Source: Streptomyces sp. NBC_01803 (GTDB taxonomy: Bacteria; Actinomycetota; Actinomycetes; Streptomycetales; Streptomycetaceae). Taken from it: a stretch of 64,000 nucleotides of DNA. Shown one piece after another: positions 16,751 through 23,927 of the stretch. The stretch covers positions 248,001-312,000 of the forward strand of contig NZ_CP109073.1 in assembly GCF_035917415.1 (NCBI RefSeq). Reading direction: 5' to 3'. The first letter of the stretch is position 1; the number at the start of each line of letters is the position of its first letter. The position numbers and the translations under genes were made by a program. The notes below the pieces were generated by a model. That model ran no database searches and had not been told where the DNA came from. It saw nothing but the letters and a program-made list of their open reading frames with translations.

Positions 16751-17101
16751 TCAGCCGCTGATGACGAACAGCTTCTTGAACGGCTCGACCACTGTCCAGG
16801 TGCTCTTGGTGTTCTGGGCGAAGGAGTAGATGTCGCCCGGGCGGAGCGTCACTGTCTCACCGCCCTCGATGGCGACCTCGAGGACTCCCTCGAGTGCGTA
16901 GATCGTCTCATCCTCACCGAAGAAGTACGGGAAAATGCTGGGTGTGTGCCGCCACAGACCCACCAGGAGGGTCCGGCCACCGGAGCCCTCCTTGCGGATC
17001 CAGTGCACCTCCCCGACCGCGGTTCCGTCAACGACGAACGGCTCGTATGCGTCGGCGTCGGCAGTCGAGTGCTCAAACGCCGAAGCGAGGGTCTCGCTCA
17101 T
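16751..17101 (-). CDS. Small cupin-domain protein
   Basis: The 116-residue product (ATG at 17101, AGGAG six bases upstream) has one beta-barrel cupin of the EutQ/DUF861 kind: PYFFGEDETIYALEGVLEVA, then GGETVTLRPGDIYSFAQNTK and STWTVVEPFKKLFVI. The usual first-motif histidines (HxH) are replaced, which is typical of DUF861-like cupins, so metal-dependent catalysis is doubtful. A sensor, sugar-nucleotide or stress role is possible. It is divergent from moaEAD across a 450-bp region with a repeated palindrome. A reading frame on the same strand ends in an ATGA overlap with its start. Confidence 0.8.
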   Translation of the reverse strand: MSETLASAFEHSTADADAYEPFVVDGTAVGEVHWIRKEGSGGRTLLVGLWRHTPSIFPYFFGEDETIYALEGVLEVAIEGGETVTLRPGDIYSFAQNTKSTWTVVEPFKKLFVISG

Positions 17102-17466
17102 GTGGCTCCTGACTCTTTCCTCACGTGGTAACCGTGGCAACGGCACGTCATCACGGCACGACGATCGTGCTCAATCACCTCCAGTGGCGACACCTGCACC
17201 TTCAGGTAGTCGAGGTGGCCGCCAGTCAGACCCACGCGACTGAGGGGGAGTTCTGTGAACGGCCAGGAACGGCCGGGTCCGGCTTCACCGGTGAACACGG
17301 CACTTCGGTGGATCTGAAGCGTGGAGAACTCCATGATCCACAGGGGCCGTGTTCGCCCGCTCCCGGACTCACCGCCGACCTCAACCGACCGGCTTCGGAC
17401 GAACCGGGCAAACGCCGCGGCCCCGATCCGATTACCTGCAGGTGCAGGTACGAGGTAATCGCCCAT
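17098..17466 (-). CDS. Possible small protein coupled to the cupin gene
   Basis: A 122-residue frame from the ATG at 17466 ends with TGA inside the cupin ATG (ATGA overlap), which favours translation. It contains MGDYLVPAPAGNRIGAAAFA and VMTCRCHGYHVRKESGAT. I recognise no family. Against it, the GC bias at third positions is weaker than in neighbours, the ribosome site is poor, and both repeated palindromes (17191-17212 and 17429-17461) would lie inside it. The stretch may instead be pure regulatory DNA. Confidence 0.3.
   Translation of the reverse strand: MGDYLVPAPAGNRIGAAAFARFVRSRSVEVGGESGSGRTRPLWIMEFSTLQIHRSAVFTGEAGPGRSWPFTELPLSRVGLTGGHLDYLKVQVSPLEVIEHDRRAVMTCRCHGYHVRKESGAT
17191..17212. 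promoter_or_regulatory. Palindromic operator, copy 1 (cupin/moaE intergenic)
   Basis: The core ACCTG-N6-CAGGT is embedded in a 22-bp stretch that matches the reverse complement of the site at 17429-17450 at 19 of 22 positions. It is about 90 bp before the cupin ATG. Repetition in inverted orientation within one divergent promoter region argues for a dimeric regulator. Confidence 0.55.
17429..17461. promoter_or_regulatory. Palindromic operator, copy 2, nested in a longer inverted repeat
   Basis: The same ACCTG-N6-CAGGT core occurs at 17434-17449 (in opposite orientation by its flanks). In addition CGATTACCT at 17429-17437 and AGGTAATCG at 17453-17461 form a perfect 9-bp inverted repeat with a 15-bp spacer. 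It is about 95-125 bp upstream of the moaE GTG. Confidence 0.55.
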
Positions 17467-17554
17467 CGCACATAGGTTGCTTCCACCCTTCGCCGGCAGC
17501 CCAAGGGAGAGGCGCCGGCTCGGCCCGTGTGATGACTCCCGGGAGGAACGCACC

Positions 17555-18103
17555 GTGTCACAGGACGTTGAGCAGTCGATCTCGGATCGAGTGTGGTTCG
17601 ACCTGGTGGAGGATCCCATCTCCCACGAGGAGGTGCGGACCTGGCTGACGACCCCCGCGTGTGGCGCCGTGGTGTGCTTCGCGGGCGTCGTGCGGGATCA
17701 CTCGATGGGCCACTCCGGCGTGACTTCGATTGCGTACGAGTCCTACTCGCAGGCAGTCATGCCACGTCTGGCCCGGATCGTTGAGCGCGCCATTGTCGCG
17801 TGGCCGGAGACCGAACGGGCCGCCATCGTGCACCGAACCGGTCTGGTTGCGCTCGGCGAGGGGGCCGTCGTGGTCGGCGCCTCCGCACCCCATCGCGGCA
17901 CCGCGTTCGATGTTGCTCGATTCTGTATCGACGTCGTGAAGGAGACCCTGCCCATCTGGAAGTTGGAGAACGCCGACGAGGCATCCGGCTGGGCGCTGAC
18001 CGGCGTCGAAGCCCGCACGGTTGACGAGGCGAGCGACGACTGGCTTCGCCGTCACCGCCACGAGGGGCCCGTCTGCTGTCCGAGGGAGACCGTCCATGGC
18101 TGA
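17555..18103 (+). CDS. moaE: Molybdopterin synthase catalytic subunit MoaE
   Basis: Read from the GTG at 17555 (GGGAGGAACGC upstream), the 182-residue product has ACGAVVCFAGVVRDHSMGHS, then IAYESYSQAVMPRL, HRTGLVALGEGAVVVGASAP, HRGTAFDVARFCIDVVKETL and PIWKLE, all typical of MoaE. It converts cyclic pyranopterin monophosphate to molybdopterin using sulfur carried by MoaD. Its last eight bases overlap the moaA start. It opens a compact moaE-moaA-moaD operon that is divergent from the cupin gene and probably supplies cofactor to the molybdoenzyme at 8361-10523. The order E-A-D is less usual than an A-first order. Confidence 0.95.
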   Translation: MSQDVEQSISDRVWFDLVEDPISHEEVRTWLTTPACGAVVCFAGVVRDHSMGHSGVTSIAYESYSQAVMPRLARIVERAIVAWPETERAAIVHRTGLVALGEGAVVVGASAPHRGTAFDVARFCIDVVKETLPIWKLENADEASGWALTGVEARTVDEASDDWLRRHRHEGPVCCPRETVHG

Positions 18104-19118
18104 CTCGCCGTCGGTGAGAGATCTATTCGCACGTCCGCTCCGTGATCTCAGGGTTTCGGTCACGGACCGGTGCAATTTCCGGTGTCGATACTGCATGCCG
18201 CGCGAGGTCTTCGGCCCGGGATTCGAGTTCATGCGCACTGTTGATCTGCTGACGATCGACGAGATCGTGGAGGTCGTTGAGGCGGCGGCGCGGTTGGGCG
18301 TTCAGAAGGTCCGTCTCACCGGAGGCGAACCTCTGCTCCGCCGCGACATCACGCTACTCGTGGGCCGCCTACGCCGGATCGGTTCACTCGACCTCGCGAT
18401 GACGACGAACGGCGTCGGCCTGACTCGGCACGCGGCAGCCTTGGCCGAGGCCGGGCTGTCGAGGCTCACCGTGAGCCTCGACAGCCTCGACGATGAGCGG
18501 TTCCGGTTGATGAGCGACACCCGCGCCGGCGTCGCCGATGTTCTCGACGGCATCGCAGCCGCGGAACGAGCAGGCTTCACCAGCCTCAAGATCAACGCGG
18601 TGATCCGCGCCGACCATCCCGACAGCGACATCCTGGACCTCGCCGATTATTTCCGCGGTACCGGTCACGTGCTCCGGTTCATCGAGTACATGGATGTCGG
18701 ATCCACCAATGGGTGGCGAGCCGACCAGGTCAAGAATGCTGACCACATCGCCGGCCTCATCGGCCGGCACCACCCGCTGCGGTCGCTCGAGCCGAACTAT
18801 CCCGGCGAGGTCGCGCGGCGTTACCAGTACCGGGACGGGGCGGGCGAGATCGGAATCATCTCGTCGGTGAGCAAGCCGTTCTGCACCGACTGCACTCGCG
18901 CACGACTTGCCGCGGACGGCAAGCTGTACACCTGCCTGTTCGCCACTGAAGGGACCGACCTGCGGGCGCTGCTGCGCGGCACCCGAGCCCCTGGTGACCT
19001 GGAGCGGGCGCTCGGTGGCCGCTGGCGTCGCCGCGACGACGAGTACTCGCAGACGCGACAGGACGAGACGCTCCCGACGTCCTCGCGCCGCATCGAGATG
19101 TCTTACATCGGAGGATGA
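18096..19118 (+). CDS. moaA: GTP 3',8-cyclase MoaA (radical SAM)
   Basis: The 340-residue product starts at the ATG at 18096, inside the end of moaE. The radical-SAM cluster motif is VTDRCNFRCRYCMP (Cys26, Cys30, Cys33), followed by KVRLTGGEPLLRRD. The second cluster is visible as KPFCTDCTRARLAADGKLYT followed by CLF, and the C-terminus ends SYIGG, the conserved double glycine. It converts GTP to 3',8-cyclo-H2GTP, the first step of Moco synthesis. Gene overlap ensures co-translation with MoaE. Confidence 0.96.
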   Translation: MADSPSVRDLFARPLRDLRVSVTDRCNFRCRYCMPREVFGPGFEFMRTVDLLTIDEIVEVVEAAARLGVQKVRLTGGEPLLRRDITLLVGRLRRIGSLDLAMTTNGVGLTRHAAALAEAGLSRLTVSLDSLDDERFRLMSDTRAGVADVLDGIAAAERAGFTSLKINAVIRADHPDSDILDLADYFRGTGHVLRFIEYMDVGSTNGWRADQVKNADHIAGLIGRHHPLRSLEPNYPGEVARRYQYRDGAGEIGIISSVSKPFCTDCTRARLAADGKLYTCLFATEGTDLRALLRGTRAPGDLERALGGRWRRRDDEYSQTRQDETLPTSSRRIEMSYIGG

Positions 19119-19119
19119 A

Positions 19120-19359
19120 ATGGCAACGATGCTGCTCTTCTCCATAGCCCGAGAGGCGGCTGGTCTCGCGACCTTCGAATGCGCGGGCTCGACCATCGAG
19201 GAAGTGCTCGAGGCCGCCCGACGCGACCTCGGGAGCCGCTTTCGGCAGGTCAGCGCGACGTGTCAGGTGTGGCTCGACGGCGAGATCGTGCGCGACCTTT
19301 CCCTGCCGCTCGAGGAAGACTCCGAGATCGCGTTGATCCCACCGGTCGCCGGCGGCTAG
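19120..19359 (+). CDS. moaD: Molybdopterin synthase sulfur-carrier subunit MoaD
   Basis: This 79-residue ubiquitin-fold protein begins MATMLLFSIAREAAGLATFE one base after the moaA stop, with GGAGGATGAA as ribosome site. It ends LPLEEDSEIALIPPVAGG; the terminal Gly-Gly is the thiocarboxylation site. It forms the heterotetramer with MoaE. An MoeB/MoeZ sulfurtransferase is not seen in the window and must be elsewhere. The operon ends here; IS701 debris begins about 80 bp later. Confidence 0.95.
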   Translation: MATMLLFSIAREAAGLATFECAGSTIEEVLEAARRDLGSRFRQVSATCQVWLDGEIVRDLSLPLEEDSEIALIPPVAGG

Positions 19360-19439
19360 TACTCCAGTCGCAGATCGCTATTCCCGCTGGTCAGGGCTGT
19401 GTTTTCCGAGCCTGTCCGACTGACGTGCCGTCAGGTAGA

Positions 19440-19920
19440 ATGAGGTCGTGACCTCGGGTGCGGCGGCGGTAGTGGCTGCCTTGGGCGGTGGCCCGGTGTC
19501 GTCGTCGCCATCTTGACCAGCTCAGTGCGTGGCCGGGGCGACGCATGCGCGTTGGCGGAGTGCGGCAAACTGCCAGGAGCCTGCGGATTTCTGCCACGGT
19601 GAGCGGGACGAGGGCGCCGGGACCGTTTCCGCGTCCCCCCTTCCGGCGTCCTGGGCGGCCATGGCGGCGAGGAAGGCATGGGCGAGCATGGCGAGTGTGA
19701 TGTGGCGGTACCAGCCCGGGCAGCGGCGGACTTCGTACTCGTCCGGGCCGCACTCGTTCTTCGCGGCCTGGAACGCTTCCTCGATCGCCCAGCGGGCGCC
19801 GGCGATCGTGAACCAGCTTCTCGACGGTGGTACCGGCGGGTGCGTAGGCGACGTAGTAGGCAATCCCATCCGGTCCGGCGATGCCGCGGCGGGCCAGCAC
19901 CTCCCCTCCCAGGATCCCTT
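19440..19920 (-). mobile_element. IS701-family transposase relic
   Basis: Minus-strand frames give [20 protein letters not shown] in one frame and [20 protein letters not shown], then [20 protein letters not shown] and [12 protein letters not shown] in another. This is the C-terminal DDE region of Streptomyces IS701 transposases. A further frame change leads to the basic tail ([20 protein letters not shown]). The N-terminal two thirds are missing. A short palindrome (CTGACG-TGC-CGTCAG) at about 19418-19432 may be the old element end. Confidence 0.75.
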
Positions 19921-20137
19921 ACGAAGCGCATCGCAACGGAACCCATCATGCTGCGGACCGTCTGACGCTGAGCCGACCGAGTTTCCTTGCTAACGACGAT
20001 CCGGACGAGTTGGTTGCTGCGTCCCTCGTTGCATACGCGTCAACGTTCCTGATCTGCCCAAGCACGGGACCGCGATGGTGCAGGCCAGCCCGTGGACAAC
20101 GGCCGACGTGAGCAACGTGCCTTCGCAGTCCTCTGCC

Positions 20138-20398
20138 TCAGTCCTGAGCCGGTCCGCTGCTGTTGGCCTGCCTGAGTTCGACTCCGAGCAACCGCCGCAG
20201 GTCAGTGGTGATCACGCGGTAGGACCGTCCCAGCCGTAGAACCCGGCAGGGGTAGTCCCCGCGACGGGCGAGGTCGTACCCCGTGCTGCGGCTCAACGCG
20301 AGCGCGCGGTTCGCCGTTTCGAGATCGATGGCGGGCGGGAGGGCGAGCAGTTCCCTCTCGGACATGGGCGCCCGTCCGCGGTTCGGGCCTTCGGCCAT
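20138..20398 (-). CDS. Excisionase/AlpA-like helix-turn-helix protein
   Basis: This 86-residue protein contains LETANRALALSRSTGYDLAR, then RGDYPCRVLRLGRSYRVITT, the winged-helix pattern of small HTH_17/excisionase proteins of actinobacterial integrative elements. It lies about 260 bp from a tRNA-Pro 3'-end copy, in keeping with an integrated plasmid. No integrase gene is present: an IS701 relic sits where it would be expected downstream. The gene may be a functional orphan or a remnant. Confidence 0.65.
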   Translation of the reverse strand: MAEGPNRGRAPMSERELLALPPAIDLETANRALALSRSTGYDLARRGDYPCRVLRLGRSYRVITTDLRRLLGVELRQANSSGPAQD

Positions 20399-20659
20399 GG
20401 AGCATCAGTCCTTTCCTCAGTACTGCGGGACGGCATGTGCAGCATGCAAGCGGGGGTCCCACCCAGCCACGCGCTCAGCTCACTGCGACGCCAGCCTCAG
20501 GGAGCGGAGCCGAGCGGATCGCGGGTATCCGGCGCTTCTCACGCATCTCTCACGGACTCACGGAAACACCCCCGGCCTACCCGGACTAGAGAGCAACGGT
20601 CACGGGCCCTGACCTGCGGTGCTGGACCGACCGCCACTCCCCCGCCCAACTTTCGGCCG
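20399..20659. other. Region between the HTH gene and the attachment site; no gene seen
   Basis: This 261-bp stretch has no frame with recognisable motifs. It probably carries the promoter of the HTH gene and arm-type sites of the lost integration module, though I cannot point to clear repeats. Confidence 0.4.
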
Positions 20660-20702
20660 CTGGGGGTCAAGGGGTCGTGGGTTCAAATCCCGCCGTCCCG
20701 AC
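20660..20702 (+). repeat. tRNA-Pro(GGG) 3'-end copy: integration attachment-site footprint
   Basis: The 43 bp begin CTGGGGGTCAAG (anticodon loop with GGG plus the 3' half of the stem). They continue with the T-arm GTGGGTTCAAATCCCGC and end in CGTCCCGAC, the 3' acceptor half. The bases upstream cannot form the 5' half: no matching acceptor, D-arm or 5' anticodon stem is present. It is therefore not a tRNA gene but the 3' segment that site-specific integrases duplicate. pSAM2-like elements are known to use tRNA-Pro genes. Confidence 0.75.
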
Positions 20703-20711
20703 ACGGTGCGA

Positions 20712-20749
20712 GGCCCGCTGAAGGGGAAGTTTCCCCAGCTCAGCGGGCC
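20712..20749. terminator. Two-part hairpin downstream of the att footprint
   Basis: GGCCCGCTG at 20712-20720 pairs with CAGCGGGCC at 20741-20749, with an inner GGGGAA/TTCCCC stem. It follows the tRNA 3'-end copy by ten bases and may be the original tRNA terminator carried along with the site. Confidence 0.45.
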
Positions 20750-20923
20750 CTTCCGCTTTCCGACGCCGCCTGGTGCGATCGGCTTCAAGATCATTCTTGG
20801 GGACCATTTGGGGACCAGCCCCCCCTTGCCGCACCTTGACCGAGGCGCTGCGGGCACCGACGGGTGGCCGCCCGGAGAGGGGAAGGTCCATGGCACGGCA
20901 GACGCGGCGTGGCGGTCTCCCGA

Positions 20924-21371
20924 TCACGGAGTCGGGCGCCGCCCCCTCCCGCGAGCGTGTGAGTGCGAGGGACGGGGCACTTTTTTGGCCCGTACGTGGG
21001 CTGTGTCGAGAATGATCCGGGAGAGGTCGAAAAGGCCCGCGGCGGCGAGTTCGTCGAGCACGGCCCGGTGCAGCCGGCCCCATACCCCGGCCCGGGACCA
21101 GATCAGGAACCGGCGGTGCGCGGTGGACTTCGAAATCCCGAAACAGGGCGGCAGATGCCGCCAGGCGCACCCACTGGTCAGCACATACACGATCGCCGCG
21201 AACACCGCCTCATCAGGCGTATTCCGCTTCCCGCCACCCTGCGGGCGCACCCGCGACGGCGGCAGCAAAAGCCGCGCGACCTCCCACAGGCCGTCTGGAA
21301 CGATCCATCCCCACCGCGAACTCCCCATGCCCAAACAACGGCCAACACACCATGTAGGACACGGTCTTAGG
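20924..21371 (-). mobile_element. IS5-family transposase N-terminal fragment with one terminal inverted repeat
   Basis: From about 21328 the minus strand reads WIVPDGLWEVARLLLPPSRV, then DEAVFAAIVYVLTSGCAWRH, LPPCFGISKSTAHRRFLIWS, and a stretch ending SRIILDTAHVRAKK, after which similarity stops near 20940. This is the N-terminal HTH half plus the first catalytic Asp of an IS5-type transposase. Just upstream, CTAAGACCGTGTCCTACATG (about 21352-21371, minus strand) looks like the element's terminal repeat. The C-terminal half is not adjacent. Confidence 0.75.
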
Positions 21372-21808
21372 AGTGTCGCGACCAGAAAGGCGGGAGTCTG
21401 TTGCGTGAGCCGAATCACGCCCTCCCCTGGAAGGGCGCCCTTGCGCCGCATCGCCGGAATCGGAGTTGCGATCCGGCCATGCTCCGGATGCATTTCGGGC
21501 GGACATCACGACCCAAAAGAGGTAGGTCGGCCTGAAATATTTTTCTGGTAGGCGGCTCGCCGGCAGGGCGACATGATGGGGAGTCGCACGTGGTCGCTCA
21601 GCTGGCGCCGCCAGTGCGGAAGTTCCGGCGGAAGCGTGAAGATCTCCATCACTTCGGGGCGGTCCATGCTCGCACATTAACGTCGCGATCTTGGCGCAGT
21701 CGGCTCGCCTACGCATATCTGCCCGTTGACGGCAAGTGTCCCCGCGTGGGAAAGTCGCCTTGGGGAATAGGGCTGCGGCTTCTTCGTGCCGCGCAGGGGA
21801 GGGGACAC
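21372..21808. other. 437 bp with no confident gene; possible short relic on the minus strand
   Basis: A minus-strand frame of 51 codons near 21510-21667 (EIFTLPPELPHWRRQLSDHV...) has gene-like codon use and could be the 5' stump of a lost gene. Otherwise the stretch holds the promoter of the secreted inhibitor, whose ribosome site AGGGGAGGGG precedes the ATG at 21809. Confidence 0.35.
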
Positions 21809-22399
21809 ATGAAGAATCGTGCTGTCATCACGGTGTTATTCGTGCTCGCGCTGTCCGTGTGGGGGGAGCCGGTTCGGGCGGCTGACATCTCAGAGCCGCC
21901 AGTCGTGGGCGTCGTCGCGCAGTACAACGGCCGTGAAATCAATCTGGCGGATGGCTGGCAGGGGGCTGCGGCCTGCGTGGAGATCGCGGCTGATGATGTG
22001 CGCTGTTACGACAGCATCGAGGAATCGGATCGAGAGCTCGCACGTCTCGGTCTGATATCCGAAGACGGTCGAGCGGGCGAGAGCACATCACAGTCCATTG
22101 CCGACTGTCCTTGGGGTTGGGTATGTCTGTGGGAATGGACCAACTTCAACAGTGGTGGGCGCATGCTCAAATGGAGCCAGTCGGGAACGAAGAACCTTGG
22201 TGACTGGGATTTTCGCGACCAGGCGTCCTCTGCCTGTGTCTCCCGTGATCAAGGTGGCGCCCGGGCCGATGACTGGCGCACCCTGCAGCCCGACCCCAGT
22301 CTCTATCTCGGGGCCGGCTACTGCTATGAGGACTTCGGGAAGATCAGCTACCCCTACGGAGGAAACTGGAACAATAAGGCCGATTCCCTAACGATGTGA
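21809..22399 (+). CDS. Secreted peptidase-inhibitor I36-like (beta/gamma-crystallin) protein
   Basis: The 196-residue product starts MKNRAVITVLFVLALSVWGE with a Sec signal (cleavage likely after VRAA). The C-terminal part reads IADCPWGWVCLWEWTNFNSG, then GRMLKWSQSGTKNLGDWDFR and DQASSACV. This is the CPxGxVCL...NFxG pattern of the Streptomyces metalloproteinase-inhibitor/I36 family. The role would be extracellular: protease inhibition or a structural crystallin-like fold. It is followed 15 bp later by a lipoprotein gene, probably in one transcript. The base composition is lower in GC than the surroundings. Confidence 0.75.
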   Translation: MKNRAVITVLFVLALSVWGEPVRAADISEPPVVGVVAQYNGREINLADGWQGAAACVEIAADDVRCYDSIEESDRELARLGLISEDGRAGESTSQSIADCPWGWVCLWEWTNFNSGGRMLKWSQSGTKNLGDWDFRDQASSACVSRDQGGARADDWRTLQPDPSLYLGAGYCYEDFGKISYPYGGNWNNKADSLTM

Positions 22400-22414
22400 C
22401 ATGGAGAACTTTGA

Positions 22415-22813
22415 ATGAGACTACGTCTGCCCATCGCTGCGGTAGTACCAGCACTTGCGGCGTGCTCCCTGACGACGACCGAGGCGTCAGGTGTCCGCAC
22501 GGCCCCTCCTGAATTTCCCATAGGGGAAGTGGCGGATGAGGGTTGGGCCCACAGCCAGGCTGTCAGTTTCATGTCGTGGGTTCGACTCGAGGGCTTGGAG
22601 GAGCAGCAGCGTGCCGTGGAAGGACACATCAATCTGATTGCTGGGGACTGGTCAAGTCCGTCCGGTCTGGCGTTCATCTCCACGAACGTGACGGATGAGG
22701 GGTCGGCTATGCTCGTGGCGGAAGCGTTCTCTCAGTGGGAATCGAACTCCGAGCAGGCAGTGCGTGTCGCGGTCTATGGGGAAGACACGGAGCTTTTGTA
22801 CGCGGATGATTGA
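22415..22813 (+). CDS. Small putative lipoprotein of unknown function
   Basis: The 132-residue frame starts MRLRLPIAAVVPALAACSLT: a short signal peptide ending in a lipobox (LAAC, Cys17). No domain is recognised in the acidic mature part (VADEGWAHSQAVSFMSWVRL, EEQQRAVEGHINLIAGDW). The ribosome site GGAGAA lies six bases before the ATG, and the gene follows the I36-like gene closely. It would be anchored at the outer face of the membrane. Confidence 0.7.
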   Translation: MRLRLPIAAVVPALAACSLTTTEASGVRTAPPEFPIGEVADEGWAHSQAVSFMSWVRLEGLEEQQRAVEGHINLIAGDWSSPSGLAFISTNVTDEGSAMLVAEAFSQWESNSEQAVRVAVYGEDTELLYADD

Positions 22814-23187
22814 CTGCCTTTCACGTCGGCGACACCGATGGCACCAGACTGGTGAAGGGCCGGGGAGGTGAACCCGGCCCGGAAGGCCCCCGGTCGATCG
22901 TGCTGGCCTCGTGAGCGGCTTCGGCGTCGAGCTGACTGTGGGGCTGCTCCGTGGTGGCGGTCGCATGGCTGATCACCAAGGTAAGAAGGTCACGCAGTCT
23001 AAAGCGCGTCCTCGCAGTTCAGATCGTTTCTCGCCGATCCGGCGTGCACACTTCGCAAGGAAAACCGCAGGCGAGTCTCACCTGGTCACCATGCGTCGAA
23101 GAAGCGTCTGGGGTGCTCATGACGGAGCCTCGCCCTGGCGGATCCTGCATGACGCAAGCGCACGTCCACTAGAAGGAGGAGAGCCCC
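22814..23187. other. 374-bp gap with a terminator hairpin, no gene
   Basis: GGGCCGGG at 22857-22864 and CCCGGCCC at 22873-22880 form a strong hairpin 44 bp after the lipoprotein stop, a likely terminator. The rest, up to the next ribosome site (AGAAGGAGGAGAG at 23171-23183), carries no recognisable gene. Confidence 0.5.
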
Positions 23188-23662
23188 ATGGCCGATGAGA
23201 TGGTCCAGCAAGCACAGCGGCGGCAACGATCTGTGGTATTCCGGCAAGGCCAAGCACTTCGACGGGAACGTGCGGTTCATCGCCGCTCCGGACGGCATGC
23301 CACTGTGGGTGTCCGAGGTCGAGCCCGGCAGCGTGCACGACCTGACCGCAGCCCGCATCCATGCCCTGCCAGCGCTGTACGTGGCCGCTCGCGATGGCCT
23401 GCCGGCCCTGGCCGACCCGGGCTACACCGGCGCGGGCATCGGCATACGAACGCCCTTCCGGCCCCAACCGGACATGCCCTCTCCACTCGCCATAGACAAC
23501 CGCACCCACAACCGGCTCCTACGCAGTACCCGATCTCTGGGTGAACGCGCAGCGGCAGAACTCAAACAACGCTGGCGTGCACTCCAGCACGTCACGATCA
23601 GCCCCACCCGTATCGGCACCATCGCCAAAGCCGCACTCGTCCTCAATAACTCATGGCGATGA
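23188..23662 (+). pseudogene. 5' stub of a DUF1906-type gene cut by an IS5-family transposase fragment
   Basis: A strong ribosome site precedes an ATG at 23188 whose first codons (MADEMVQQAQ) nearly match the start of the gene at 23928 (MADEMVRAAQ). After about ten codons the sequence switches to the C-terminal half of an IS5-type transposase: DLWYSGKAKHFDGNVRFIAA, then WVSEVEPGSVHDLTAARIHA, LADPGYTGAGIGI and LGERAAAELKQRWRALQHVT. The transposase fragment runs in a neighbouring frame to 23662 and lacks its first half. A paralogue of the downstream gene was therefore interrupted at its 5' end, and the rest was lost. Confidence 0.7.
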
Positions 23663-23927
23663 ACGCCGCTGAGAAAACCTCACTGCCCCGGAGCGATTCG
23701 AACACTGTTACCGTCAGTGACTCATCGCTTTGGAGCCAACCCTGCACTGATCTCTGTTCGCGTGATGGCCATGCGCCCAAAGTGTGCGGGTGCACAGGCA
23801 TGCAGAACAGCATCCCGGCGATAGACGAGCGCGGCGGGCGTGCACTCACCCGTGCCCGACCTCAAGCCGACCTGCTAGGGGGAGGGTCTGGACGACGGAC
23901 GCCCCTCCGGCCCGAGAGGAAACCTCC

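Noticed and set aside
20627..20702. Complete tRNA-Pro gene
   Set aside because: The 3' half is perfect, but no 5' acceptor strand, D-arm or 5' anticodon stem is present upstream, so it is a duplicated 3' segment only.
20600..20896. Minus-strand frame with RRDLNPRPLDPQ and a sister frame ending TAGFEPTTP
   Set aside because: These strings are well-known artefacts of translating a tRNA T-arm. They helped to locate the att footprint but are not proteins.
23690..23730. Possible tRNA T-arm (TGTTCGAATC on the minus strand)
   Set aside because: The flanking five bases do not pair into a T-stem, and no acceptor or anticodon arm can be formed.
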